Origin: T3SED10-260 sp035363255
Lineage (GTDB): Bacteria; Caldisericota; Caldisericia; UBA6126
Direction: 5' to 3'
Length of the DNA stretch: 64,000 nucleotides
Assembly (NCBI GenBank): GCA_035363255.1
Contig: DAOSES010000010.1
Location: forward strand, 23,596 to 87,595
Both the position numbers and the translations under genes were made by a program. How positions within the stretch are numbered: the stretch's first letter is position 1; each line of letters begins with the position of its first letter. Shown in pieces: positions 1 to 10,000 of this stretch. The notes beneath the pieces were generated by a model. That model had not been told where the DNA came from, did not search any database, and saw only the letters and a program-made list of their open reading frames with translations.

Positions 1-63
1 TTTGGCTTAGTTAATGAATTTTGTGCACAAACCCAGGGCCTGCGATGGCATGGGAGAAATATC

Positions 64-276
64 TTATGCTCTTCCTTCGCCCGATTCAAAAGACCATACC
101 TGCTTCATCTCACCAAGTACTTGATGAAAAGGTAACTCGATTATTTCGATGATATCTTCTGCTTGTATCAATTCTTTCCTACACATTCTCTTTACAAGGA
201 TTTCTGCATTTTTTACAACACATTTTTTGGAAAAGATACGATTGTTTTTTTCGTAATAGACTAAAAATTTCTTCAT
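64..276 (-). CDS. small hypothetical protein, 70 aa
   Basis: I do not recognise this protein. It is a short soluble polypeptide rich in Lys, Glu and Ile, with a basic N-terminus (MKKFLVYYEKNNR), a CxxK segment in the middle and no membrane segment. The start is well supported: an AAAGGAG Shine-Dalgarno lies about 5 nt before the ATG at 276. It is alone on its strand here, separated by about 330 nt of repeat-bearing non-coding DNA from the toxin-antitoxin pair. Nothing supports a function. Confidence 0.6.
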   Translation of the reverse strand: MKKFLVYYEKNNRIFSKKCVVKNAEILVKRMCRKELIQAEDIIEIIELPFHQVLGEMKQVWSFESGEGRA

Positions 277-525
277 AGCTCTCCTTTTTCATTGATAAAA
301 TAAAGCACGTAACGATTTGCTGGCTTTTGGGAAAAAATGGGTTTAAAAACTTATCTTATAATTTTATTGTACACCCTGTTTTGGGCGTGTCAATCGTAAT
401 TTGGTGGTGAGTGGTACTAGAAGCCATTTTCACCCTAGGTGCAAAGTGGACTTTACGATTTATATCCCTGCAAAGCTACCTTATGAAGTCGGAGTAGCTA
501 ACATCACCGAAATTGGCAAATTATA

Positions 526-540
526 GTGAAGTAACTTCAC
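526..540. promoter_or_regulatory. 15-bp palindrome GTGAAGTAACTTCAC, copy 1
   Basis: The two 7-bp arms are perfectly complementary around a single central base. The site lies between two direct AAATTGGCAAAT motifs. The same arrangement occurs at 2623-2637 upstream of the intact ATPase gene, so this copy is the orphaned regulatory region left in the scar. The binding protein is unknown. Confidence 0.5.
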
Positions 541-561
541 CAAAATTGGCAAATATACTGC

Positions 562-588
562 TACAAAAAAGAACCGTCCCCAGTTGTT
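562..588 (-). repeat. REP unit 1
   Basis: A member of the 27-bp interspersed family (core GAACCGTCCCC on the plus strand), here with the variant end CCCCAGTTGTT and TACA instead of AACA at the left. It lies 15 nt beyond the mntA stop codon and inside the duplicated block, so it was copied together with it. Confidence 0.8.
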
Positions 589-603
589 GTTTACCAGGTG
601 GTG

Positions 604-909
604 TCAATTTGAAAGGTAAAAGACAACGCCAACTCGTTGAATATGATCGATCAGTTCTTTATGGCTGATATCTTTGTACATGGACAAGTCGATAATGTAA
701 GGGAGCATAAGGTCATCCAGTGCGATTTGTAATTGTTGAAATTCATTGAACTCAAGGCTATTGGATATGATGGTTAAGTCGATATCGGAGGAATGCTTAT
801 GGGTTCCTTTTGCTCTGGATCCATACAATATTACTTTTTTGATTTTGGGGTATTGCCGAAAAACATCTGTTATTGCTTGAATCGTTTTATTGCTCAGGCC
901 AAATTTCAT
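604..909 (-). CDS. mntA: MntA-type nucleotidyltransferase antitoxin
   Basis: A 101-residue minimal nucleotidyltransferase. The signature GSRAKG followed by SSDIDL (about residues 31-45) gives the Gly-Ser pair and the two metal-binding Asp of the polymerase-beta fold. In characterised HepT/MntA systems this protein neutralises the HEPN toxin by adding AMP residues to the toxin's active-site Tyr. It starts 2 nt after the end of the upstream hepT gene, the usual toxin-first order, so the two are co-translated. Its 3' end abuts the scar block at 416-604, which suggests that the pair entered next to, or replaced, a duplicated copy of the polyferredoxin gene. The family is clear; activity in this strain is inferred. 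Confidence 0.85.
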   Translation of the reverse strand: MKFGLSNKTIQAITDVFRQYPKIKKVILYGSRAKGTHKHSSDIDLTIISNSLEFNEFQQLQIALDDLMLPYIIDLSMYKDISHKELIDHIQRVGVVFYLSN

Positions 910-911
910 TT

Positions 912-1310
912 TTATTTTAACTCATTTAATTTTTGCTGAAGATTTTGAAATGCATTGAAATAGCTATCTCGAATCTCTTTTTCTATCATTTTTGCTGTGG
1001 ATTCATTGTAGGTATGGGTAGTTAATGTTCTACTTTTTAGCATTTGCATCCAAAGCTCTCCATCTTCTATAATACCTCTTTGAAAGGCTATTCTGATGGC
1101 ATCACGACTGCCATGAATGTTAGATTCTCCTTGATATTCAAAGTAATCTTTTAAGGTATTCCATGAAAGTTCGAAATTGTATTCGAAGGCTTGGATAATA
1201 CCTTGGCGTTCCATCTCGTTTAGCTCTGTTTTTTCAATAAATCTTTCCAATTGAGCCAACGCCTGAGAAAAGTTTTGTAATCGCTGAATCCATCGAACAT
1301 CTTCTTTCAT
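912..1310 (-). CDS. hepT: HepT-type HEPN RNase toxin (HI0074 family)
   Basis: A 132-residue all-helical HEPN protein of the HI0074, nucleotidyltransferase substrate-binding, family. The toxin motif R-X4-H-X-Y is intact (RTLTTHTY, near residue 96), giving the catalytic Arg and His and the Tyr that the partner AMPylates. Known relatives are RNases that inhibit growth until modified by MntA. GGAGG lies 7 nt before the ATG at 1310. It precedes mntA by 2 nt, forming a two-gene operon. The complete motif argues that the toxin is functional and not decayed. Confidence 0.85.
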   Translation of the reverse strand: MKEDVRWIQRLQNFSQALAQLERFIEKTELNEMERQGIIQAFEYNFELSWNTLKDYFEYQGESNIHGSRDAIRIAFQRGIIEDGELWMQMLKSRTLTTHTYNESTAKMIEKEIRDSYFNAFQNLQQKLNELK

Positions 1311-1391
1311 CCCTATCCTCCAAAATCAATTCTTTTTACTATTATAGCTCATTTTTGGAGGGGTTTGTAACTATCGTGTCCAGCAATTTAC

Positions 1392-1473
1392 ACTAGAAGC
1401 CATTTTCACCCTAGGTGTAAAGTGGACTTTACAGTTTATATCCCTGCAAAGCTACCTTATGAAGTCGGAATAG
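1392..1473. repeat. second copy of the ATPase 3' flank repeat
   Basis: This is the intact-locus partner of 416-497, offset by 976 bp, and includes the last codons and stop of the ATPase gene (stop at 1452-1454). It also contains the local inverted pair TTCACCCTAGGTG/CACTTTGC-like. It marks one boundary of the duplication. Confidence 0.75.
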
Positions 1474-2582
1474 TTTTCTTTGGTGATGGTTTCTGTCACT
1501 GCTTCTGGGTAGATGGATTTGAAATAGGGGTGGGTTTTGTTGGTTTTGGTCGATTTGTATTTGAACTCAAAGGCAAAGAGCTTGCCTTCTCGCTCTTCTA
1601 TCCAGTCGATTTCTTTTTGGTCCCAGGTGCGCCAAAAGTAATTATTGCTGTATAGGGGAGTGTAGGCTTGTTTTTTAATCCTCTCCATGACCAGATAGTT
1701 TTCCCAGAGTTTTCCTTGATCGTCTCGAAGGGAAAGAGAGTTAAAGTTTGCAATCAAGGCGTTCCGAATCCCATTATCATAGAAGTAATATTTACTTTTT
1801 TTGGTGATTTCTTTGCGCAGGTTTCTGCTGAAACCTCTTAGGTTGTATAATACAAAGGCTTTTTCAAAGAGGTCAAGATATCTGGCTACGGTGTTTTTAT
1901 CCAGACCAACGGAGCTGGCAAGTTCTGACAGGGATACTTCACTGCCCACTTGAAAAGCGAGCAATCGCAGTAGGTCGTAAAGCACTTTTGCTCCTTTTAC
2001 GCGTTCCAACTCCAGAATGTCTTTTAATAAGTAGGAGAGTGTGATCTCATTTAATAAACTTTGACGCTCGGTGTGGGTCGAAGCAGTAATGATTTCAGGA
2101 TATGATCCATAGACCAGGCGATCTTCGAGGGATTGTTCCATTTCCCAGGGGGTTTTGATGGAGCCTAGCTCTTTATTCGACAATGGGTATAGGCAGAGGG
2201 TTTTCTTTCTTCCTGTCAATGGTTCACCAATTTTGTTTTGAAGATCGAATGATGCGGATCCCGTAGCTATCACTTTCAGCGTGGGGTGAGTATCGATAAG
2301 GATTTTAAGACCCAGACCGATGTGGGGGATACGTTGCGCCTCGTCAATGACGAACAGATCCAGCTTTTCGACCATACTGCTGATGATAGAGATTAGCTGA
2401 GAGCCTAATGCTTCTTGAACGCTAATATCATCGCCCGATACCATACGCTTTGAACACTTTTGATGGTTATAGAATTGCTGGAGCAGGGTTGATTTTCCAA
2501 CTCTGCGGGGACCATAGATCACTAAAACTTTACCTTCTCGAAGGTGCAGACCTAAATCATCATATACTCTCGGTATTAACAT
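1452..2582 (-). CDS. AAA ATPase with C-terminal DUF4143 domain
   Basis: A 376-residue P-loop ATPase of the AAA_14/DUF4143 group. Walker A is GPRRVGKST (about 24-32) and Walker B is LFVIDEAQR (about 76-84). A winged-helix segment follows (SLSELASSVGLDKNTVARYL, about 220-240), then the DUF4143 nuclease-like half with an EIDWIE...FAFEFKYK motif near 325-350. The biological role of this family is not established; members often look mobile. No Shine-Dalgarno precedes the ATG at 2582. Instead a TTGACA/TAAACT promoter ends 6 nt before it, so the mRNA is probably leaderless. A second copy of both flanks without the gene is present at 416-604. Confidence 0.85.
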   Translation of the reverse strand: MLIPRVYDDLGLHLREGKVLVIYGPRRVGKSTLLQQFYNHQKCSKRMVSGDDISVQEALGSQLISIISSMVEKLDLFVIDEAQRIPHIGLGLKILIDTHPTLKVIATGSASFDLQNKIGEPLTGRKKTLCLYPLSNKELGSIKTPWEMEQSLEDRLVYGSYPEIITASTHTERQSLLNEITLSYLLKDILELERVKGAKVLYDLLRLLAFQVGSEVSLSELASSVGLDKNTVARYLDLFEKAFVLYNLRGFSRNLRKEITKKSKYYFYDNGIRNALIANFNSLSLRDDQGKLWENYLVMERIKKQAYTPLYSNNYFWRTWDQKEIDWIEEREGKLFAFEFKYKSTKTNKTHPYFKSIYPEAVTETITKENYSDFIR

Positions 2583-2588
2583 GATTAC

Positions 2589-2616
2589 AGTTTATGCAAT
2601 TCACCGTAATTGTCAA
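2589..2616 (-). promoter_or_regulatory. promoter of ATPase gene, predicted leaderless transcript
   Basis: On the minus strand TTGACA (2616-2611), a 16-nt spacer and TAAACT (2594-2589) are followed after 6 nt by the start codon ATG at 2582. Transcription would start at or next to the A of the ATG, and no ribosome binding site exists between. The -35 lies beside the palindrome at 2623-2637. Confidence 0.65.
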
Positions 2617-2622
2617 ATTATA

Positions 2623-2637
2623 GTGAAGTAACTTCAC
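2623..2637. promoter_or_regulatory. 15-bp palindrome GTGAAGTAACTTCAC, copy 2
   Basis: Identical in sequence to 526-540. It lies just upstream of the -35 of the ATPase promoter and inside a tandem arrangement of the motif AATTGNCAAAT. A candidate operator for an unknown regulator. Confidence 0.55.
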
Positions 2638-2658
2638 CGAAATTGGCAAATTTGTAAC

Positions 2659-2685
2659 AACAAAAAAGAACCGTCCCCGATTGTT
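2659..2685 (-). repeat. REP unit 2
   Basis: Full consensus unit (AACAAAAAAGAACC... GATTGTT). The last repeat base, T2685, is also the first base of the TTA that encodes the polyferredoxin stop codon on the minus strand, so the repeat begins exactly at the end of that gene. Confidence 0.85.
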
Positions 2686-3731
2686 TACCAGGTGGTGTAG
2701 CCGAGGGTTTGGGTGGGGCAGATGTCCACGCAATGTCCGCAAGCTACGCAGTTTAGGTCTTGTACGGGTTTGGCAAGCTTTGCTTTTTCCAATATCGCAA
2801 TGCTCATGGGGCAGGCAAGGTCGCATTTTCCACATTGAATACAGCGGTGAAGGTCGGTGCGGATGCGTTGGGAAGCAAGGCGACCAAGAAGGGCAAGAAG
2901 GGTACCAAGGGGGCAATAATGGCAATAAGCTCTTCCGCTGAGAATGACCCAGAAGGCCATGGCAGCGAGGAGCTCAAAGAGTAGATATTTGTATATTTCC
3001 ATCTGGTAGACCTGGGAAAGGCTGAGGGTAGGGATGAGTCGGTAGATGATCAGGAGCCAGTATGCCACGAAAGCCAGGGACAGGGCAAAGAAAAACCAGC
3101 GTAGAAGAGCGAAGAACTTCAGTGAAGGGGGCTTGAGTTTTTTGCTTGAACCCAGCAGGGGGAGGGCGGGGGCGAAAACTTCGGAGACAAATCCGTTGAA
3201 GAGGCAAAGGGTGGAGCATTGCCAGCGTCTTCCTTTGAGGAGGGTGCCGATGATGATAAGTAGGCTGAGGGCGAGGTAGAAGAGAAGGGTGGTGGAGATC
3301 ATTCCGAGTCCATGAAGGCTTGTGAAGTTTTGGTAAAAGGTGGAAAGAGGCTCGAGTAATTGTAGGGGGATGGTGGTCCAGGGCAGGGGCATGGCAAAGA
3401 AGTAAAGGTCGGAGTTGCGAAACAGGAAGGGACCAAGGATATGGATCAATAAGGCCATAAGGATAAAACCTTTAAGGTTATTTTTGCGCATTTTGCTTTT
3501 GCTGGGACCGCCGATCAGGCGAAGGGTAAGGATACTACCCAGGATGATGTAGGCAGTTTTGATCCAGTTTTCATAGAAGTGCCACCACCAGGTGATGATT
3601 TCTGCGATATGGGCGGGGGCTTGCGGGGCATAGCCAAAGTTGAGCCCAGCGAGGACAAGGGCCATGAGGATGTAGGAGGCAAGGAGGAATTTGAGGAGGC
3701 TTTTTTCGTTGAAATGATAGTAAAGGTGCAT
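2685..3731 (-). CDS. membrane polyferredoxin (NapH/NosR-like 4Fe-4S protein)
   Basis: A 348-residue integral membrane protein with about six hydrophobic helices, then the NapH-like CHYCP motif. The C-terminus carries two ferredoxin-type cluster motifs, CIQCGKCDLACP and CVACGHCVDICP, that face one side of the membrane. Proteins of this group pass electrons between quinones or flavins and soluble partners. The redox partner is not encoded nearby, so the pathway is unknown. The ATG at 3731 lies 3 nt after the stop of the upstream 82-aa gene, indicating an operon. The last codons (YTTW) fall in the segment duplicated at 590-604. Confidence 0.8.
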   Translation of the reverse strand: MHLYYHFNEKSLLKFLLASYILMALVLAGLNFGYAPQAPAHIAEIITWWWHFYENWIKTAYIILGSILTLRLIGGPSKSKMRKNNLKGFILMALLIHILGPFLFRNSDLYFFAMPLPWTTIPLQLLEPLSTFYQNFTSLHGLGMISTTLLFYLALSLLIIIGTLLKGRRWQCSTLCLFNGFVSEVFAPALPLLGSSKKLKPPSLKFFALLRWFFFALSLAFVAYWLLIIYRLIPTLSLSQVYQMEIYKYLLFELLAAMAFWVILSGRAYCHYCPLGTLLALLGRLASQRIRTDLHRCIQCGKCDLACPMSIAILEKAKLAKPVQDLNCVACGHCVDICPTQTLGYTTW

Positions 3732-3734
3732 GCT

Positions 3735-3983
3735 TTATTCTTCTTGCTTGAGGTCGAAACCTAGCTCAGTGCTCATGTATTTGCGGAATTCTGCGTCGTT
3801 GTCGAATTCGATGACGGTGAATGGCTGTTCGGAGTTTTCGGAGCAGTTTTCGTCGAGGATGAGGTAGTGTTTGAACTGCTTGACGCTGTGATAGACGATT
3901 TCGCTGGCATCCTCTTTAATGATGATGGCCTTGGGAAACTCGCTTTTCACTCCATATTCATAGGGCAAATGCTTAATTTTCAT
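3735..3983 (-). CDS. hypothetical acidic protein, 82 aa
   Basis: Not recognised. A soluble acidic protein with a Cys at about residue 47 (LDENCSEN) and no membrane segment. It is the first gene of a two-gene unit with the polyferredoxin, 3 nt downstream, so it may assist that protein. There is no Shine-Dalgarno before the ATG at 3983; a TTGCAT/TATACT promoter ends 7 nt upstream, which points to a leaderless message. A REP copy lies just upstream of the promoter. Confidence 0.65.
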   Translation of the reverse strand: MKIKHLPYEYGVKSEFPKAIIIKEDASEIVYHSVKQFKHYLILDENCSENSEQPFTVIEFDNDAEFRKYMSTELGFDLKQEE

Positions 3984-3990
3984 GATAAGA

Positions 3991-4018
3991 AGTATAGGAT
4001 GGGGAGGGGAAAATGCAA
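3991..4018 (-). promoter_or_regulatory. promoter of the 82-aa/polyferredoxin unit, predicted leaderless
   Basis: On the minus strand TTGCAT (4018-4013), 16-nt spacer, TATACT (3996-3991), then 7 nt to the ATG at 3983. No purine-rich ribosome binding site lies between the -10 box and the start codon. Confidence 0.55.
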
Positions 4019-4021
4019 TCG

Positions 4022-4048
4022 AACAAAAAAGAACCGTCCCCGATTGTT
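4022..4048 (-). repeat. REP unit 3
   Basis: Perfect consensus unit. It ends 4 nt from the stop codon of the glucan synthase gene (4053) and begins 4 nt from the -35 box of the divergent-side promoter, so it fills nearly all of the space between the two genes. Confidence 0.85.
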
Positions 4049-4052
4049 GGGG

Positions 4053-7000
4053 TTAGATGCCCATGCTTACGACGATGTGGTGGGAATGCCCGTCATCTAT
4101 CAAGGCGATACGATTGCCTTTGTGGGTGATTCCATCGATGCTTACCGACACTACTCCTTTGCATACTTGGTTGGGGTTCCTCACCTGCAGATGATAGGTG
4201 GAGGAGAGATATTGGTAGTGGATGGTGTATTCTTCCCATTCTTTGGGTATGCATGGATCGATCACCAGGGTGTCTCCATTTTTTTGAAAGCCCAGGAGGT
4301 ATTCGAGCACAGCGCGATAAATCCATCCCGCAGACCCTGTATACCATGACCAGCCTCCTCGACCCTTGTTTGGATAGCCGGAATACACATCAGCAGACAT
4401 CACATAAGGTTCCAGCTTGTATCGAGTACACTCTCGGAGATTTTCGGTATGATTTAAAGGATTAATCAGCTCAAAAAGCTCCCAGGCCTTGTCTCCCTCT
4501 CCCAACATGGCAAAAGCGATAATCACCCAGGCGGCTGCATGGGTATATTGACCACCATTTTCTCGTACTCCTGGTAAATAACCCTTGATATATCCAGGTT
4601 CCAATGGGCTATCATAAAAAGGAGGGCTTATCAATTTGATTATGCCTTCTTCGATGCTAACCAAGTGATCATTGAGACAGTTCATGGCTATTTTTATTCG
4701 CTCTTTACTTCCTTCACCTGAGATTACAGCCCAGGTTTGAGCGATGGAATCAATTTTACATTCTTTGTTTTGAATTGAACCCAGGGGGGTGCCATCGTCG
4801 AAAAAGGCTCTTAGATACCAACCCCCATCCCATGCATTTGTTTCAATCGCATCACGCAGATCTTCCCTGACTTGTAAATATCGAGTGGCTTTTGTTTCAT
4901 CACCCTTTACAAGGCAGTGAGGGATAAACATCTTGAGCACAGTTAGTAAAAACCATCCCAACCAAACACTTTCTCCTGCTCCTTTATGGCCCACCGTGCT
5001 CATTCCATCGTTCCAGTCGCCTGTGCCCATAAGGGGAAGTCGGTGCTTTCCAAACTTCAAGGAATGATCAATAGCTCGGATACAATGCTCATAAAGCGAA
5101 AACTGTGCTTCTGTGCTGTTGGGACTCGAAAACCGATCCACTTCATTTTCGCTCAGGGGAGCATCTTGCAAAAAGGGCATTTCTTCTTCAAGTATGGAAC
5201 TATCTCCTGTAATTCGGATATATTCGGAGGTGGCATAGGGCAACCAAAGCAAATCATCTGAGCAATGCGTTCGTATTCCCATCCCCTGGGGTTCATGCCA
5301 CCAGTGTTGCACATCTCCCTCTTCAAACTGATGTCGGGCGTGGTGTAAGATCTGGGATCTGGCGAGTTCGGGGTATATATGTGCAATAGATAAGCAATCC
5401 TGGAGTTGATCGCGAAAACCAAAAGCTCCTCCTGATTGGTAAAAGCCTGACCTTGCCCATAAACGACAAGATATGACTTGATATGGAAGCCATCCATCCA
5501 ACATGATGTTGATAGTGTCTGTAGGAGTACTTACCGTTAAAGTGCTTAGTTTTTTCTGCCAAAAGGATTGTACAAGATTGAAAGCATCATTGAGCTCTTT
5601 TGCTTGCTTATACCTTTCAGAAAGCACATGAGCTTCCTCTTCGTTGGCTGAACTCCCTAAAAGAAACACGATATCACGTTTTTCTCCTGGCTGAAGACTA
5701 AGTTGAACCTGGACTACAGCGCAAGGATCAAGACTTGTGCCAACTGCACCGGAAAGCTCACATTGAGTTAAAGCTCCAGGTAGTCGATCATCGCCGGATG
5801 CTAAGAATTCTTTTCGATCGCTAGTGATAGATCGTTCTTTGATCGAAGCATCGATAAATGCAACTTTACCAGGAAAATTTACATTGTAGGGATTCTGTAT
5901 CATTAAAAGACCTGAATCCGAAAGCTTGCTTTGGATAAACATTGCAGTTTCCTGATCGTTTACTCCCAGGATTGGTCGAACATAATAGCTCAGGCTTAGG
6001 TTTCGTACCTTGGAGGAAGTGTTGCTAAGGAAAAGACGACTTATCTTGATGGGATCGCCAAGAGGCACAAATTGGACCAGGGATTGATCCAAATCATGGC
6101 TCTGGTGTTCGAAAATGCTATATCCAAAACCGTGGCGAATAGTGTAAAGCTCTTCATCTCGGATGGGTTTCGCGGTCACGGTCCAGATTTCGTCGCTATC
6201 TCTATCTGTGAGGTATAGGATTTCGCCTGAAGGGTCTGTGACAGCATCGTTGGACCAGGGAGTGAGTTTGTATTCATGGCTATTCCCATGCCAGGTAAAG
6301 CCAGAGCCTGATTCTGATGCTATAAAACCAAATTCTGGATTGGCTATTACATTGATCCATGGAGCGGGGGTGTGTTGGTATTTCTCTAACTGGATGTGAT
6401 ATTCGTGACCGGAAGGATCGTATCCTCCCAAACCATTAAAAAACAATAGCTCAGTATTTTTGCTGCTGGTGGTGGAGGTTTTTTTAGCTGGTGCTTGCAG
6501 GGGTAGTGCTTTGCTTTGTTCTATAGCCAGCCCCCGGAGATCAATTTGCTCTTTCATGCTACCCAGGTCTCCTCGAAGTACTATCCTGGCTACTGCGTAA
6601 AAGAGATAAAGGTCTTCTTCTTCGATGGTATTTTTGTTTAGAACAAAGATATTTCCTGCTTTGTTAAGTATCTTTTTAGACAACTTGGATTGCACGATTT
6701 CGTTGAGTAGTCCGCATAGGGGCAAATTGTAGCAATGTTCTTCTTCGCTAATGACAAGCAAATCAATCTGTAAATCCATTGAGCTCCAGTAGTCATAAGC
6801 TTTTAACACTTCGTACATCAATTCAACCTGGGTGCTTTGTTGCAGTATAAGCAACACGATGGGATAGTCTCCAGAGATTCCATAACGCCAGAGGGAGGGT
6901 TGTCCTTTTTTGTTTTGTTGGATGAATTTGGCAAATTTTCGCTTATGAGGGCTGATATACAATAGATGGGAAAGCATGTTTTGGTAGAGCTCCAGCTCTT

Positions 7001-10000
7001 CTTCGGTCAAATTGAAATAATTGTATTCTATCTGGCTTCGAGCGAGGGCTAGACGAAAGGCACCGTCCACTTCATAGGAATTGGAATATCTTTCTATAAG
7101 GTTGCGCAAGGCTTCATGAGCATTGCTAACTGCAGTCACAAAAGAAATTCTTGCACTTTTACCAGCCTCAATTTTAACCAACAATCGAATACTCATAATG
7201 GGATCCAGTACTGACCCGGAGGTATTTGAAAGGGGTTTTCCGTGCTCTGTAACATAAGGATCTCTCACGCTATGACCCCTGCCAATCATTTGCATTCGAT
7301 CGGTTTCGTATTGGATGTCTCCAATACTGTTGCCTTCTAAAACAACGGTATTGCTGATCCAAAAAGTTTTGTCCGTTTCACTTCTCGGACGACGCTTTGC
7401 TATGATGCAATTTTTTTCAGGATGGATCTGTGTTTCAACAAAAAGATTCTGAAAGGCAGGATGAGCCACATCAGCCTTTTGTGTTGATAGCGTGAGCTCG
7501 AAATAACTGCTGAGTTCGATAATACAAGTTTTGTCCCCCTGGTTTTTGAGCGTTAATCTTCGTATTTCGACGTTGTCACTGGGAGTGACCACTACCTCGG
7601 TGAGAGTTTGGATGGGGGGATCCAAGCGCTTGTAGCTGGCCTTATCGGCCGAGAAACATACTTCGTACTTTTCTGGTATGCGATTTAAGGGAGCGTAAGT
7701 AGCTGACCATAGTTGATTGGTTTCGAGGTTTCGCAAGTAAAAAAACATACCGTATTGATCTAAGGTCTTGTCTTCTCTCCAGCGGGATATGGATACCAAT
7801 TTATCTTTGCTGTATCCGCAGCCTTTATCATTTAACATGACTGAATAGCTACCATTCGATAGGATATGTACCTTGGGAAGGATAGGGTCGATTTGAGTAA
7901 ATTTACGAACGAAATATTTTTCATTGGAGGCAATTTCTTTGTATGAACGAACTTTTTCTTTGCTTTCTTTAGTAATAACTAGATTAGATGGAATCTTTTC
8001 CTGGAGAAGGAATCGATTTGAGTTGATGGCAGGATTGCAATGGAACCTTTCTTGCATAATGTTTTGGTGTAGAAAATTGTTGAGTGCAACAAAGCTCATC
8101 CCCTGGTGATGTGCCATATAGCTTTTTACAATAGCTCGTTTTGCTTCAAAGAGTAATCTTTCTTTGGTGTAGTCACTGGCTTCATAAAATCCGTAATAGC
8201 CTTCAAGCCCTTCGTCAATCAAGTATTTTATGTTTTGAATCGAAGCTTTGGGATCGACCATTAAAGCTAAAAAGCTTGCATAAGGAGCGCAAACGGCATC
8301 CTCCACCAAGCCTCTTTTCAAACCAAGCCAGGGCACACCGATTGCTTTGTATTGATAATCCAGGTTTTTGTCCAGGAGGTGATATCCAGATTCCGAGGTT
8401 CCCCAGGGCATTTTTCGCTGTCTGCCATATTTTTTCTGACTTTTCATTACAAAGGAATAGGTTTCGTCGAGTAAGGTGTTTTTGTAGTTTTTCATTATAA
8501 GAAGCGGCATCAGGTATTCAAACATGGAACCCGTCCATGAAACCAGGCCTTTGTAGCCATCTACCAGGGTTAAAGCCCGTCCAAGCTTGAACCAGTGGCC
8601 TGGATCAATTTCACCCCGGGCAATGGATATAAAGCTTGTTTGTCGAGCTTCTGAGGCTAATAGGTCATAATAAGAGTTACTCAGCTTTCCCTCTTCTATG
8701 TTCCAGCCAATGGAGAAAAGCTGTTTTTTCTTTGAAAAGAGGGGTAAAAAGTTCATGGAACGATCCAACTGAGCAATTTGGTTTTTGATTTTGGATAGTT
8801 CATCAATCAAGCACTCTGTTTCAAGAATTGCATTACTCAAACAATCTTTCCATTCGTGCAGCCAGGTCAAAACTTCCAAGTATTCTTCCGATGGCCTGAC
8901 TCTAAACAGACTGATCAACGCATTGGCTTCCTTTATGCTATTCTTGTAAATCCCAGGCAATTCATACAGGGGCATCGCTTTGTCAGATAAAGAAAGAAAA
9001 TTTTGGACGAGTTTTGTGATCTCTGGGTTTTCATTGCTTGATAAAAAGGCTTTGGGAAGACGTTTTAACAAGGCCACCCAGGGAAAATAAGTGGAGATCT
9101 CTTTTTGACAGGAAAAAAGGAGTTGAACATATTTCTTTTTCCATTCCGTCTCTTTACTCACATGAAATTTGATTTCATCGGAAAGATCGACCAATAGTCT
9201 GCTCCACCATATTAAATCTATGGATTCCCTGGTCTCGGGATGAACTGAAGCCAGTATCTTTTTGTAAACGAGAAGACCTTCTCGTTCTCCACACAGAATA
9301 GTGTCTTTGATACCTTGTAAAAAGGCATGATCAATCAAGGGGCGATGTAAGTATTCTTCTAAACCCTGTTCGAGACTGATCAAATAGCAAAGAAAATTGC
9401 CACTGTCCACGGTAGATACGTATTCAGGACGGAGGGGAATCAGCGTTCTTGTATCGTACCAGTTGTAAAGATGTCCCTTCCATTTTTCAAGAGAGGTGAT
9501 AGTGGTCATAGTATTGGATAGCATCCCCAGCATTTCGCTGGAAGTGATATAGCCAAAATCTCTTGCACTCAAAATAGAAAGCAAACCAAATCCTATGTTG
9601 GTGGGTGAGGTTCGATGTGCTACTCCTTTTAAAGGATCTTCTTGATAGTTGTCGGGGGCAAGGTAATGGTTTTTGCTATCCATCAATTCTTCGAAATATC
9701 TCCAGGTTTTTCTTGCTACTCGGTGTAGCATTAGAAGTTCTTCCTCTGAAGGCTTGTAGACTGCTTCTTTTTTATCCAGGCTGATGAGGTAGGCCACAAA
9801 AGGAGCCAAAGCCCAAAAGAGCAAAAAGAGTAATGAAAGATTCAGTGTGGAGGGCTTAAGAGTAAGTGCAAGCAAGACGTTTATCAATATGATCAGGTAA
9901 CTTAGCTTCATCTTATCAAAATAAAAGAAAAGTGTATTGCGATGAGTTTTGTCGAGATCGGCTGAGGTAACCCATTCGAGTAAGTTTTTTTTGCTGAAGA

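Larger units (their letters stand above)
416..604. repeat. scar copy of the ATPase locus flanks (ATPase gene missing)
   Basis: Bases 416-497 match 1392-1473, which is the region downstream of the DUF4143 ATPase gene plus its last codons, with only a few mismatches. Bases 504-604 match 2601-2700, which is the region upstream of the same gene plus the last codons of the polyferredoxin gene. The ~1.1 kb ATPase reading frame is absent between the two halves. The stretch 277-603 therefore holds this duplicated, internally deleted block, one REP copy and no gene that I can see. Confidence 0.8.

Noticed and set aside
2681..3279. Several plus-strand frames opposite the polyferredoxin gene
   Set aside because: They mirror the GC-rich coding strand of a clear Fe-S membrane protein and have no family resemblance of their own.
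3867..4349. Plus-strand frame of about 160 codons opposite the 3' end of the glucan synthase gene
   Set aside because: It overlaps three well-supported minus-strand features, has no ribosome binding site and no recognisable protein motif.
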